From positions 1 through 50,701 of the forward strand of contig CALVXT010000001.1 in the NCBI GenBank assembly GCA_944371545.1: 50,701 bases of DNA, given 5' to 3'. Shown here piece after piece: positions 42,225-50,701 of this stretch. The stretch comes from an uncultured Bacilli bacterium. Lineage in GTDB: Bacteria > Bacillota_I > Bacilli_A > RF39 > UBA660. A program made the position numbers and the translations under genes. The notes under the pieces were generated by a model. It worked only from the letters and a program-made list of their open reading frames with translations, was not told the DNA's origin and made no database searches. How positions within the stretch are numbered: position 1 is the stretch's first letter; every line of letters begins with the position of its first letter.

Positions 42225-42521
42225 ATGAATATGCAAAGTATTATGGCACAAGCTCAAAAAATGCAAAGAGATTTACAAAAAAAGAAGGAAGAAATTAATG
42301 CTCAATTATTTCCCGGGAAATATGAGTTTGTTGAAGTGACGTTAAATGGTAAGAAAGAAATGGTAAGATGTAAGATTGATAAAGAGCAATTGGATGCTTC
42401 AGATATTGAACTTTTAGAAGATTTTATTGTATTAGCAACAAAAGATGCAATTCAAAAAATTGATAAAGAATTTCAAGCAAAAATGGGACAATATGCTGGA
42501 ATGTTAGATGGTTTGATGTAA
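42225..42521 (+). CDS. ybaB: YbaB/EbfC nucleoid-associated protein
   Basis: 98-residue DNA-binding dimer of the YbaB family: MNMQSIMAQAQKMQRDLQKK, and VEVTLNGKKEMVRCKID. Lies between dnaX and recR with a strong ribosome site (GGAGAG). A Noc site is embedded at 42308-42321 and encodes the FPGK stretch. Confidence 0.94.
   Translation: MNMQSIMAQAQKMQRDLQKKKEEINAQLFPGKYEFVEVTLNGKKEMVRCKIDKEQLDASDIELLEDFIVLATKDAIQKIDKEFQAKMGQYAGMLDGLM
42308..42321. promoter_or_regulatory. Noc-binding site inside ybaB
   Basis: Exact ATTTCCCGGGAAAT within the coding sequence. Confidence 0.82.
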
Positions 42522-42522
42522 G

Positions 42523-43128
42523 ATGGGAGTTTATCCAAAAAATTTTGAAGCATTAGTTGAATCTTTAAAGAAATTTCCAGGTGTTGGTGAAAAAAGCGCT
42601 GAAAGAATGGCCTTATCTATATTGGATATGTCTTTGGAAGATATTGAGTTGATGAGGGAAGCTCTTTTAAATTGTAAGAAGGATTTACATCCTTGTTCCG
42701 TTTGTGGTTATTTAACAGATCAAGAAGTTTGTCCTATTTGTTCTGATGAATCAAGAGACAAAAATTTAATTTGTGTTGTTGAGGATTATAAAAGTGCTTT
42801 TGCTTTTGAAAAAGTAGGAAATTTTAAAGGTGTTTATCATATTTTAAATGGTCTTATTTCCCCAATGCTTAATAAAGGAGCTGAAGATATTAATCTATCT
42901 TCTTTGGGGCGACGAATTGAGAATTTAAAACATCCTGAACTTATTTTGGCTTTAGGTAGTTCACTTGAAGCTGAAACTACTATTTTATATATTAAAGAAA
43001 TTTTTAAATCTAAAGATGTTACAATAAGTCGACTTTCGCATGGAATTCCTATGGGAGCTGAGATTGAATACTTAGATATGATGACTTTAGATAAAGCCTT
43101 GTTTGATCGAAAAGTTATATCGGAATAA
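42523..43128 (+). CDS. recR: Recombination protein RecR
   Basis: Works with RecF/RecO in loading RecA. Seen: helix-hairpin-helix KFPGVGEKSAERMA, zinc finger CSVCGYLTDQEVCPIC, and Toprim VVEDYKSAFAFEK. 201 residues. Starts one base after the ybaB stop; ends in a terminator. Confidence 0.96.
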   Translation: MGVYPKNFEALVESLKKFPGVGEKSAERMALSILDMSLEDIELMREALLNCKKDLHPCSVCGYLTDQEVCPICSDESRDKNLICVVEDYKSAFAFEKVGNFKGVYHILNGLISPMLNKGAEDINLSSLGRRIENLKHPELILALGSSLEAETTILYIKEIFKSKDVTISRLSHGIPMGAEIEYLDMMTLDKALFDRKVISE

Positions 43129-43143
43129 AAATCCGATTTTTTT
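43119..43143 (+). terminator. Terminator after recR
   Basis: Stem ATCGGA/TCCGAT with a seven-base loop containing the recR stop, then T6. Confidence 0.75.
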
Positions 43144-43165
43144 CATATCTTTTATTAGGAGATAA

Positions 43166-43360
43166 ATGCCTATGTTAAAGAAAATCTATGTTGTAATAAA
43201 GAAAATTGTTTTTGCTTTTTTAATGCTTTATGGATTAAATTATTTTATTTCATCTTTACAAATTTATATACCCATAAATGTTATTACTGTTGGTGTAGTT
43301 AGTTTATTAGGTATTCCGGGGCTTTCTTCTTTAATTATTTTATATTTTATAGTAAAATAA
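43166..43360 (+). CDS. bofA: BofA-like pro-sigma K processing inhibitor
   Basis: 64-residue, very hydrophobic protein ending in the family signature IPINVITVGVVSLLGIPGLSS (P-N-T, LGIPG). BofA holds the SpoIVFB protease in check in the outer forespore membrane. It follows recR as in B. subtilis. AGGAG is four bases before the ATG at 43166 and ten before that at 43172 (MLKKIYV), so the start is uncertain. Confidence 0.85.
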   Translation: MPMLKKIYVVIKKIVFAFLMLYGLNYFISSLQIYIPINVITVGVVSLLGIPGLSSLIILYFIVK

Positions 43361-43376
43361 TCTTGGGTGAGAAATT

Positions 43377-44222
43377 GTGGATAACAAAATTTTTCAAGAA
43401 CTTGTTCATGCTTATCATGAGAATAAATTAGCTCATGCTTTTTTGATTGAAACAAATGATAAAGAAAAATGTTATCAAACGGTTATTCAATTTTTAAAAG
43501 TTTTAAATTGCGCGGAGGAATTTAAAGACAATTGTACATCTTGTAATTTATGTCATCTATTTGATACAAATGCTTTACCTAGTTTGCTTACCATTTATCC
43601 TGATGGTCAGAATATAAAAAAAGAACAAATTTTAGAATTAAAAAGAGCATTTCAAACAAAACCTGTTTTTTCTAAATATAATATGTATGTAATTATGGAT
43701 GCCGAAAATTTAAATTCTTCAAGCGCGAATACTATGTTAAAATTTTTAGAAGAACCTGAAGAGTATATTATAGGATTTTTTATTACTAATAATAAAGAAA
43801 ATGTTATTGATACCATTAAAAGTCGTTGTCAGATACTTTTAGATTATTATGATGTAGATGAAATGGGAGATATTCCTTTAGAATATCAGGAGATGGCTTT
43901 GCATTATGCTTTAGAGCTTGAAACGACTCATGAAGATACTTTACTTTATAATAAAGATACTTTGCTTCCTTTTATAAAAGATAAAAAAAGTGCTTTTTGG
44001 TTATTTAAATCGTTATTAGAACTTTATGAAAATTTATATTATGCTTCTTTACATATAAGTGAGTTAAAAGAACAAAATGAAGGATTTCGATTTTTATTAA
44101 AAAAGGATTCGAATTATTTTTTGAAAAAAATTCATGTAATTATGGAAATTTTGGATGAATTAAATTATAATTTAAATATTTCTTTAGTTTTGGATCGGTT
44201 TGTATTAGAAGAAGGTGAATAG
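43377..44222 (+). CDS. holB: DNA polymerase III delta prime subunit
   Basis: Clamp-loader subunit. Seen: zinc module CAEEFKDNCTSCNLCHLF, TMLKFLEEPEE, and SRC in TIKSRCQILL; no Walker A, as expected. 281 residues. GTG start with GGGTGAG five bases upstream. An exact DnaA box (43376-43384) overlaps the start codon. Confidence 0.92.
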   Translation: MDNKIFQELVHAYHENKLAHAFLIETNDKEKCYQTVIQFLKVLNCAEEFKDNCTSCNLCHLFDTNALPSLLTIYPDGQNIKKEQILELKRAFQTKPVFSKYNMYVIMDAENLNSSSANTMLKFLEEPEEYIIGFFITNNKENVIDTIKSRCQILLDYYDVDEMGDIPLEYQEMALHYALELETTHEDTLLYNKDTLLPFIKDKKSAFWLFKSLLELYENLYYASLHISELKEQNEGFRFLLKKDSNYFLKKIHVIMEILDELNYNLNISLVLDRFVLEEGE

Positions 44223-44223
44223 A

Positions 44224-45015
44224 ATGAATGTTTATGGTGTAGTTTTCCAAGATCGTGGTAAAGTTTATTATTTTAATGGACAACATTTACGAATTCCTAA
44301 TCGAGTTACTGTTATTGTAGAAACAGAAAAAGGTGAGCAATTTGGAAGAGTTGTTAGTAAGTTGGATAAAGAAAAAGCTTTAAAATATAAGAACGAATTA
44401 AAAAATGTATTGCGAATTGCTACAAAAAAAGATTATGAGCAATATTTGAAAAATTTGAAGGATGCCGATGAAGCTTTAAAAAAGGCACGTGATTTTAGTC
44501 GGGAATTAAATTTGAGTATGAATTTTATTGATGCTACTTTTACTTTTGACCGTAAGCAATTGCTTTTTAATTTTTTTGCTGATGATAGAGTAGATTTTCG
44601 TGAACTTGCTAAGAAATTAGCTGGAGTATATCATACGAGAATTGAGTTGAGACAAGTTGGTGCTCGTGATAAGGCTTTTCATGTTGGTGGAATAGGTATT
44701 TGTGGTCGAGGTTTATGTTGTGCTAATTATTTAACACATTTAGAATCGGTAACTATGAATATGGCCAAAAATCAAAATTTGGCTTTAAATCCTTCAAAAA
44801 TTAATGGGGCTTGTGGAAGATTGTTGTGTTGTTTAGCTTATGAAGATGAACAATATGTTGAGGCTTCTAAAGATATGCCAAGTGTTGGTGAGGATGTAGT
44901 GACTCCTTATGGAAAAGGTAAAGTTAAAAGTGTTGATATTTTGAATCGAAAGTATAAAGTTTTAATAAATGATGAACTAAAGGAAATTTGCCTAGATGAT
45001 GAAAAAGCAGCTTAA
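44224..45015 (+). CDS. ricT: RicT/YaaT (PSP1 domain) protein
   Basis: Part of the RicAFT complex that affects RNase Y processing, competence and sporulation. Seen: PSP1 domain with many conserved Cys, GICGRGLCCANYL and GACGRLLCCLAYE, which bind Fe-S clusters in the complex. 263 residues from the ATG at 44224 (MNVYGVVFQ), AGAAGG upstream. Two bases after holB, as in Bacillus. Confidence 0.94.
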   Translation: MNVYGVVFQDRGKVYYFNGQHLRIPNRVTVIVETEKGEQFGRVVSKLDKEKALKYKNELKNVLRIATKKDYEQYLKNLKDADEALKKARDFSRELNLSMNFIDATFTFDRKQLLFNFFADDRVDFRELAKKLAGVYHTRIELRQVGARDKAFHVGGIGICGRGLCCANYLTHLESVTMNMAKNQNLALNPSKINGACGRLLCCLAYEDEQYVEASKDMPSVGEDVVTPYGKGKVKSVDILNRKYKVLINDELKEICLDDEKAA

Positions 45016-45709
45016 TTGGTTGTTTGATTATCCAAATTTAAAAATATATCAATATCAAGAAGGGTTTAAGTTTTCTTTAGATTCAATTTTGTTAGCAGAA
45101 TTTGCTACGATTCGAAAATCAGATGAAAAAATACTTGATTTATGTACTGGAAATGGAGTAATACCTATTCTATTACATTTTAAATATCAAAAAAATATAG
45201 TAGGAGTAGAACTTCAAAAAGAAATTGCCAGTTTAGCTAGAGATTCAGTAAAGGAAAACGGTATGGAAGATGCTATTTCCATTATTGAGGATAATGTTTT
45301 AGAGTTGAAAAATTATTTCCCGGGAAATAATTTTGATGTTGTTCTTTCAAATCCTCCTTATTTTAAGTTTCATCATCCGAATTTTGTGAATCAAAATTCT
45401 TTAAAAAGTATCGCTAGACATGAAGTTACTATTTGTTTAGAACAATTAATTGAAATGGCTAGTTATTTACTAAAAAATAAAGGAAGGTTTTATTTAGTAC
45501 ATATTCCAGAGCGATTGGATGAAATTATTGTTTATGCAAATAAGTATGGATTTGGAATAAAAAAAATTCAATTTATTCATTCTAAAATATCTGAGCCACC
45601 TATCATTGTATTGGTAGCTTTAGTAAAAAATGGTAGATTTGGTTGTCGAATCTGCCCTCCACTTTCTATTGAGGGAGTAGAGTCTTATCAAAATTTATTT
45701 AAGAATTGA
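44999..45709 (+). CDS. TrmN6-like adenine-N6 methyltransferase (YabB type)
   Basis: SAM-dependent methyltransferase similar to tRNA1(Val) A37 N6-methylase. Seen: FKFSLDSILLAEFA, SAM loop LDLCTGNGVIPILL and catalytic NPPY (VLSNPPYFKF). 236 residues; ATG at 44999 or 44996, both inside the ricT end. In Bacillus yabB is followed by yazA and rsmI; both are absent here and pth follows. A Noc site lies within. Confidence 0.88.
   Translation: MKKQLNWLFDYPNLKIYQYQEGFKFSLDSILLAEFATIRKSDEKILDLCTGNGVIPILLHFKYQKNIVGVELQKEIASLARDSVKENGMEDAISIIEDNVLELKNYFPGNNFDVVLSNPPYFKFHHPNFVNQNSLKSIARHEVTICLEQLIEMASYLLKNKGRFYLVHIPERLDEIIVYANKYGFGIKKIQFIHSKISEPPIIVLVALVKNGRFGCRICPPLSIEGVESYQNLFKN
45315..45328. promoter_or_regulatory. 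Noc-binding site inside the TrmN6-like gene
   Basis: Exact ATTTCCCGGGAAAT within coding sequence, in an 18-base or longer palindrome. Confidence 0.82.
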
Positions 45710-45717
45710 GGAATGTT

Positions 45718-46263
45718 ATGAAGATGATTGTTGGTTTAGGAAATCCTGGTAAGGAATATGAGAATACAAGACATAATATTGGTTTTATGGTAGTGGATTC
45801 GTATATTGATGATTTTAAGTTAGAAAATAAATTTCAGGCGATGGTTTCTAAAAAAAATATTGACGGAGAAGATGTTCTTTTTGTAAAGCCAATGACTTTT
45901 ATGAATTTAAGTGGTATAGCAGTTTCTAAAATTGCTCATTATTATAAAATAATCCCAAAAGATATTTTAGTTATTCAAGACGATTTGGATTTACCTTTTG
46001 GTTCTTATAAGATTAAAGTTAATAGTTCTTCTGGTGGACATAACGGAATTAAATCCATCATTTCTTCTTTAAATACTGAAAGTTTCTGTCGATTAAAAAT
46101 TGGTATTTCTCAAGAAAATCGTGGCTCTGTAATCGATTATGTATTGGGAAAATTTTCAAAGAAGGAACTAGAAGAATTGAAAAAGAGTTATTCAAGATAT
46201 CAAGAAATTTTGAAATATTTTATATGTTATGGAATTGATAAAACGATGAATCAATTTAATTAA
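45718..46263 (+). CDS. pth: Peptidyl-tRNA hydrolase
   Basis: Recycles stalled peptidyl-tRNAs. Seen: MIVGLGNPGKEYENTRHNIGF with catalytic His, VKPMTFMNLSG, and DDLDLPFGSYKIKVNSSSGGH. 181 residues from the ATG at 45718, GAGGA five bases before. Upstream of mfd as in Bacillus. Confidence 0.96.
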   Translation: MKMIVGLGNPGKEYENTRHNIGFMVVDSYIDDFKLENKFQAMVSKKNIDGEDVLFVKPMTFMNLSGIAVSKIAHYYKIIPKDILVIQDDLDLPFGSYKIKVNSSSGGHNGIKSIISSLNTESFCRLKIGISQENRGSVIDYVLGKFSKKELEELKKSYSRYQEILKYFICYGIDKTMNQFN

Positions 46264-46280
46264 AAAGGGGGAAAGTTTGA

Positions 46281-49200
46281 ATGGAACTTTTTGAACGCTT
46301 TTCTTTTGAAAATGAATCAGTTATAGAAGGTTTAACAAATGAGTTATCCGTTTTTTACGTGTTAGAAGCTTTTAAAAAAGAGAAGAGGAACATTTTAGTT
46401 TTAACAAGTAATCTTTATTTTGCTAATCAATTATTTCGTTCTTTAGAAACCTATACGGATAAAGTTTTATTATTTCCAATGGATGACTTTTTTACTTCTG
46501 TGGCTATTGCAGTTTCACCCGAGTTGAAGTTAAAAAGACTAGAAACTTTAGAAAAACTAAAGCAGGGAACTTATATTGTAGTTACAAATTTAATGGGGTA
46601 TTTACGATTTTTGCCAAATAAAAGTGAGCAAGAATCTTTGGAAGTAAATTTACAAGTTAATATGGATATTTCACGAGATAAAGTGGTTGAAATTTTAGAG
46701 TCTTTAGGTTATCAGAGAGATTCAATGGTTACTTCTACTGGAGAATATGCCGTCAGAGGATTCATTGTGGACGTTTTTTTTCATCAAGAAGAACATCCCG
46801 TGCGAATTGAGTTTTTTGGAGATACAATTGAATCGATTCGGTTTTTTGATGAAGAGTCACAGTTATCTTTAGAAAATATTTCTTCTATTCAGTGTTCACT
46901 TAATGAAGAAATTGTTTCTTCACAACCTAGTTCATTGTATGATTATTTAGGTAAAACGACTTTAATTGCTTTTGATAAAGAGCAAATTCAAAGTAGTTAT
47001 CAAAAGTTATTGGAAGAGATGACTCATTTTAATGAAGAGGAGAATACACCTGGTAAAAAGCATTTCTGGCTTTTGGAGGAATTGCAACCAGATAAAGAGA
47101 TTTTTTTGAATCAAATCACAAATTCTTTAAAGGAGAAGAAAATTGTTCGTTTTTCAAGTAAAGAAATTGAGAACTTTCGTAGTGATTTTACAAAATTGCA
47201 AACTATGGTGTTACAATATATTCACCAAAAGAAAACAGTTTTATTTGTTTTATCTAAAAGTCAACAAATTAAAGTTATTCAAGACCTTTTTGATGATGTG
47301 CTTATTTTAAGGGAATTGAAGCTTCAACCTAATAGAATTCAAATTTATCAAGGAAAGATTAATAGAGGATTTATTTGGGATGATGTAGTTGTTATTAGTG
47401 AATATGATATTGAAGAAGTTAAACAAGAAATTGTTTATAAAAATCCAATTCGTATAGGAAAAAAAATTCATGGAATAGATGCTTTGTCTTTGGGAGATTA
47501 TGTAGTTCATCGAGCACATGGTATAGGTGTTTATAATGGTGTCGTTACATTAAGTAATCATGGTATAAAAAAAGATTATATTCAAATATCTTATTTAGGA
47601 AATGATAAAGTTTATGTTCCAGTTGAAAAGATTTCAACTATTTATAAATATAGTGATAAAGATGGTTTGAAGCCTCAGATTAATAAGCTTGGTTCAACTG
47701 CATGGCAGAAGAAAAAACAATCTATTCAAAAACGTATTCATGATATTTCTAAAGAATTTATTGAACTTTATGCCAAAAGAAATCAGGTACAAGGAGTTGC
47801 CTATATTGATTATCCAGAGGAAGAAGTTTTTGCTCAGAGTTTTCCTTATGAAGCAACTAGGGACCAACAAAGAGCAATTCATGATATTTTAAAGGATTTA
47901 GATAGTACGGTTCCAATGGATAGATTGTTGTGTGGAGATGTTGGCTTTGGAAAAACGGAAGTAGCTTTTCGAGCAATGTTTAAAACGATATGTAATAATT
48001 ATCAGGTTCTTTATTTATGTCCAACAACTATTTTATCTAAACAACAGTATGAATCGGCTTTGGCAAGATTTAAAGATTATCCAGTGGAAATTGCTTTATT
48101 GAATCGTTTTACAACTCCTAAGGAAACTAAACGAATTTTGGAGGATTTGAAATCTGGAAAAATCGATATAGTTTTTGGAACACATCGTTTGTTAAGTGAT
48201 GATGTGAAATTTAAAAAGCTTGGTTTGCTTATTGTCGATGAGGAGCAGCGTTTTGGCGTGACTCATAAAGAAAAGATTAAAAAATATAAAAATGATGTCA
48301 ATGTTTTAACTTTATCTGCAACACCTATTCCTAGAACATTAAAAATGGCTTTATCAGGACTTCGGGATTTATCAATTATTGATACGCCTCCTGTAAATCG
48401 ATATCCAGTTCAGACTTATGTTATTGCTGAAAATGAAATGCTTGTGAAAGACGCGATTTATAAGGAATTAGCGCGCGATGGTCAAATATTTATTTTGTAT
48501 AATCGTATTGAAACAATAGAAGAGGTTCTTTATAGATTACAAAGATTGGTTCCTGAAGCACGTATTCGTTATGCACATGGTAGAATGAATAAACAAGAAC
48601 TTGATACGATTATGGAAGATTTTGTTGATCATAAATTTGATATCTTACTTAGTACAACAATTATTGAAACAGGTATTGATATTCCTAATGCAAATACTTT
48701 AATTATTTATAATGCTGATTATTTTGGATTAAGTCAACTTTACCAATTAAGAGGGCGTGTTGGGCGAAGTAATCGAATTGCGTATGCGTATTTTCTTTAT
48801 CAAAAACAGAAAACGCTTAATGATATAGCAGTAAAGAGATTGCAGGCTATTCGTGATTTTACAGAATTAGGAAGTGGTTATAAAATCGCGATGCGTGATC
48901 TATCTATCCGTGGTGCTGGAGATTTATTAGGTAGTGAACAAGCAGGTTTTGTTGATTCTGTAGGAATTAGTTTGTATATGAAAATGATTGAAGAAGAAAT
49001 GAAACGATTAAAAGGTGAAGTTGTGATTGAAGAAGATGAACGTAAAGATTCTTTAATAAATGTTGAAACTCATATTGACAAAAATTATGTAGAGGATGAG
49101 TCTGTTCGTATAGAAATACATCAAATGATTAATGAAGTTGATTCGGAAGAAAAATTTGAAATAATAAAGAAACAACTTACTGATCGTTTTGGGACTATTA

Positions 49201-49499
49201 CAGAACAAATGGAAATCTATATGTATGAAGAATGGTTTGAAAAACTAGCTTTAAAATTGCAAATTAAAGATGTTCGTCAAACAGAACGTTCACTTACTAT
49301 TTATTTACCTGAGGAAATTTCTTCAAAAATTAAAGGGGATAAACTTTTTTTGGAAGCATATAATATTAATCCAAAGTTTCAATTGAAGTATGAAAATCGA
49401 AAAATTTCTATATCTTTGAATATACTCAATTTAAAGAAGCATTTTATTTATGATGTTGTTCTCTTGCTTCAAAAAATTGTTTTTGATTTAGAAGTATAA
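46281..49499 (+). CDS. mfd: Transcription-repair coupling factor
   Basis: Removes stalled RNA polymerase and recruits UvrA. Seen: UvrB-like N-terminal domains, RNAP interaction domain (GDYVVHRAHGIGVYNG), helicase Walker A LCGDVGFGKTEVAFRA, DEEQRFG, and the C-terminal TRCF domain. 1072 residues. Ribosome site AAAGGGGG. Confidence 0.97.
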   Translation: MELFERFSFENESVIEGLTNELSVFYVLEAFKKEKRNILVLTSNLYFANQLFRSLETYTDKVLLFPMDDFFTSVAIAVSPELKLKRLETLEKLKQGTYIVVTNLMGYLRFLPNKSEQESLEVNLQVNMDISRDKVVEILESLGYQRDSMVTSTGEYAVRGFIVDVFFHQEEHPVRIEFFGDTIESIRFFDEESQLSLENISSIQCSLNEEIVSSQPSSLYDYLGKTTLIAFDKEQIQSSYQKLLEEMTHFNEEENTPGKKHFWLLEELQPDKEIFLNQITNSLKEKKIVRFSSKEIENFRSDFTKLQTMVLQYIHQKKTVLFVLSKSQQIKVIQDLFDDVLILRELKLQPNRIQIYQGKINRGFIWDDVVVISEYDIEEVKQEIVYKNPIRIGKKIHGIDALSLGDYVVHRAHGIGVYNGVVTLSNHGIKKDYIQISYLGNDKVYVPVEKISTIYKYSDKDGLKPQINKLGSTAWQKKKQSIQKRIHDISKEFIELYAKRNQVQGVAYIDYPEEEVFAQSFPYEATRDQQRAIHDILKDLDSTVPMDRLLCGDVGFGKTEVAFRAMFKTICNNYQVLYLCPTTILSKQQYESALARFKDYPVEIALLNRFTTPKETKRILEDLKSGKIDIVFGTHRLLSDDVKFKKLGLLIVDEEQRFGVTHKEKIKKYKNDVNVLTLSATPIPRTLKMALSGLRDLSIIDTPPVNRYPVQTYVIAENEMLVKDAIYKELARDGQIFILYNRIETIEEVLYRLQRLVPEARIRYAHGRMNKQELDTIMEDFVDHKFDILLSTTIIETGIDIPNANTLIIYNADYFGLSQLYQLRGRVGRSNRIAYAYFLYQKQKTLNDIAVKRLQAIRDFTELGSGYKIAMRDLSIRGAGDLLGSEQAGFVDSVGISLYMKMIEEEMKRLKGEVVIEEDERKDSLINVETHIDKNYVEDESVRIEIHQMINEVDSEEKFEIIKKQLTDRFGTITEQMEIYMYEEWFEKLALKLQIKDVRQTERSLTIYLPEEISSKIKGDKLFLEAYNINPKFQLKYENRKISISLNILNLKKHFIYDVVLLLQKIVFDLEV

Positions 49500-49549
49500 T
49501 TTTATGAAAATTTTACAAAATATTTCTTAGATTGGAGTGAATTTAAGAA

Positions 49550-50062
49550 GTGAAAGATACTGGCGTGATAAGAAAAATTGATGAATTAGGAAGAATTGTT
49601 ATCCCTAAGGAAATTCGAAGGAGTTTAGGGATTCGAGATGGTGAAAATTTAGAAATTTTTGTTTCTTCTGATGGTATATGTTTGCAAAAGCATTCTAGAT
49701 TATTAAATTATCAGGAATTAGCCAATCAATTATGTCTTTTTTCTTATGAAATTATGAATTATAAAATTTTGATATTTGATAGAGAAGAAGTTATTGCATC
49801 TTTTCAAAATGAGTATAAACATATTTCTATTAATTCAAAATTAAGTAAGTTGTTGGAAAATCGAGAAACTTATGAGTCAATGAGTAAAGAAAAAATTTTA
49901 GAAGAGGTAGAATCTAGTTATTATTTTATATATCCTTTAATTATTTCTACAGATGTTGTTGGATTAATGATTTTTTTGTCTGATTCTACTTTTTCTACTG
50001 AACAAAAAAGGTTTTTGCAATTTTTATCAAAATTATTGATTAATAAAATTGATGTTCTTTAG
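49550..50062 (+). CDS. spoVT: SpoVT, AbrB-type sporulation regulator
   Basis: Forespore transcription regulator. Seen: N-terminal AbrB swapped-hairpin domain (TGVIRKIDELGRIVIPKEIR and SLGIRDGENLEIFV) and a C-terminal GAF-like domain (about 55-170). 170 residues; GTG start. mfd-spoVT order as in B. subtilis separates it from other AbrB paralogues. Confidence 0.9.
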   Translation: MKDTGVIRKIDELGRIVIPKEIRRSLGIRDGENLEIFVSSDGICLQKHSRLLNYQELANQLCLFSYEIMNYKILIFDREEVIASFQNEYKHISINSKLSKLLENRETYESMSKEKILEEVESSYYFIYPLIISTDVVGLMIFLSDSTFSTEQKRFLQFLSKLLINKIDVL

Positions 50063-50110
50063 ATTGTTATAAAATGTAACTATTCAGACTTTGAAAAAAA
50101 ATAAAGTGTA

Positions 50111-50140
50111 AAAAGTAGTGTCAACGATGCTGCTTTTTTT
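50111..50140 (+). terminator. Terminator downstream of spoVT
   Basis: Stem AAAAGTAG/CTGCTTTT (one G-U) with an 11-base loop and a T-run. It may instead belong to the left end of the IS66-type element that follows. Confidence 0.5.
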
Positions 50141-50185
50141 CAGTTATATATGAGAAAATAGTAATAGATAAGGATAGTGGTATAA

Positions 50186-50630
50186 ATGATGAAAGTTACA
50201 AATGACTTCTATAGACAATTTGAGGAGTTAAGTAATAAATTAGATGAACTAATTAAAGAAAATAAAAATATAAATACTACTCATAAAAACGAAATAAAAA
50301 AATTAAAACAAGATTTAAAGAAAGAATTTAAACAAGAAAAAGAAGAATTAAAAACCACTATAACTAATTTAGAAAAAATCATAAAAGAAAAAGATGAACT
50401 TATAGAAAAACTACTAAATGAAATTGATAGATTAAAAAATCAAATAAATAAAGATAGTAGTAATTCTAGTAAACCACCCTCAACAGATACAAGAAAAAAA
50501 GAAAAAAGTGGAGCCAATTTATATAATTCTAGAAAAAAGACAGATAAGAAAATAGGAGGACAAAAAGGTCACAAAGGACATAGCCTTACTAAAGATAAAG
50601 TTGAAAAGATAATAAAAGATAATCTTGGAT
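50186..50630 (+). pseudogene. IS66-type transposase, N-terminal part, interrupted
   Basis: The first 148 or so codons of an IS66-family transposase: a long coiled coil (about 10-90) followed by the family signature KDSSNSSKPPSTDTRKK and GGQKGHKGH. The frame ends abruptly at 50647 after NLGLSTLF, where the sequence turns into the end of another insertion sequence, so the DDE catalytic part is missing here. It may resume beyond the window. Confidence 0.85.
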
Positions 50631-50701
50631 TGTCAACACTTTTTTAGACAATTTTTATAAGGACAACCCCAAACGATATGCTACAGGTGTTTGGTAATTT
50701 A
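50631..50701 (-). mobile_element. End of an IS3-type element inserted in the IS66 gene
   Basis: From 50631 the sequence reads TGTCAACACTTTTTTAGACA, resembling IS3-group terminal repeats. On the minus strand 50655-50699 encodes the last residues of a transposase, NYQTPVAYRLGLSL and stop, matching the usual IS3 orfB ending (Y-x-TP-x-x-YR). Only the end is in the window; exact boundary is inference. Confidence 0.65.

Overview
The window is a strongly AT-rich chromosomal segment around the replication origin of a low-GC Gram-positive (Firmicutes/Bacilli-type) bacterium. The gene order at oriC (rpmH-rnpA-yidC-jag-mnmE-mnmG-rsmG on one side, dnaA-dnaN-recF-gyrB-gyrA on the other) is the classical Bacillus layout. 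Sporulation genes (spoIID, a spoIIQ-type gene, spoIIR, bofA, spoVT), rpoE (delta), noc and ricT point to an endospore-forming Bacilli lineage, possibly a gut Erysipelotrichales/RF39-like group. TGA is a stop (it ends agrA). I cannot name a species from sequence alone.

Layout. 1-3.3 kb: an agr-type peptide quorum-sensing locus in two convergent units, agrB-agrD on the + strand and agrA-agrC on the - strand. 3.3-16.2 kb (- strand): a long run comparable to the Bacillus ywl/murA/spoIID region, in transcription order: an unknown 428-aa protein, DUF1934, argS, rpoE, prfA, a frameshifted small gene, prmC, spoIIR, mntP, murA, a JAMM protease-like gene, a pseudo-SGNH gene, rpmE, rpiB, DUF1146, spoIID, a spoIIQ-like gene, and a shrunken MreB-like gene in the slot where Bacillus has mbl. 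16.3-23.3 kb: a class A PBP, an XRE-like remnant, noc, a HipA-like kinase with an unrecognised partner gene, and a frameshifted HD-HD-(dead P-loop) fusion gene. 23.3-30 kb: rsmG to rpmH. 30-31.9 kb: bipartite oriC flanking dnaA. 31.9-39.2 kb: dnaN, comK, recF, gyrB, gyrA. 39.2-40 kb: an almost gene-free block with seven parS sites. 40-50 kb: SRP RNA, tadA, dnaX, ybaB, recR, bofA, holB, ricT, a TrmN6-like methylase, pth, mfd, spoVT. 50.1-50.7 kb: an IS66-type transposase start interrupted by the end of an IS3-type element.

How it works together. The window holds both DNA targets of chromosome organisation: seven ParB sites (TGTTTCACGTGAAACA and one-base variants) packed into about 765 bp, and four exact Noc sites (ATTTCCCGGGAAAT) spread over 27.8-45.3 kb. 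The only ParB-family protein here carries all four residues known to give Noc rather than ParB specificity, so ParA/ParB must be encoded elsewhere. Five of the seven parS sites are preceded, always on the same strand, by a DnaA-box-like TGTNNATAA element 3-6 bp away. This parS/DnaA-box composite is the most unusual non-coding signal in the window.

The best candidates for something undescribed are the composite parS array, the split agr locus with a Listeria-like predicted pheromone (core ACFLLV), the HipA-like kinase plus partner pair, ComK placed between dnaN and recF, and the degenerate MreB-like protein. Functional calls rest on sequence motifs and gene order read by eye; no database search was run.
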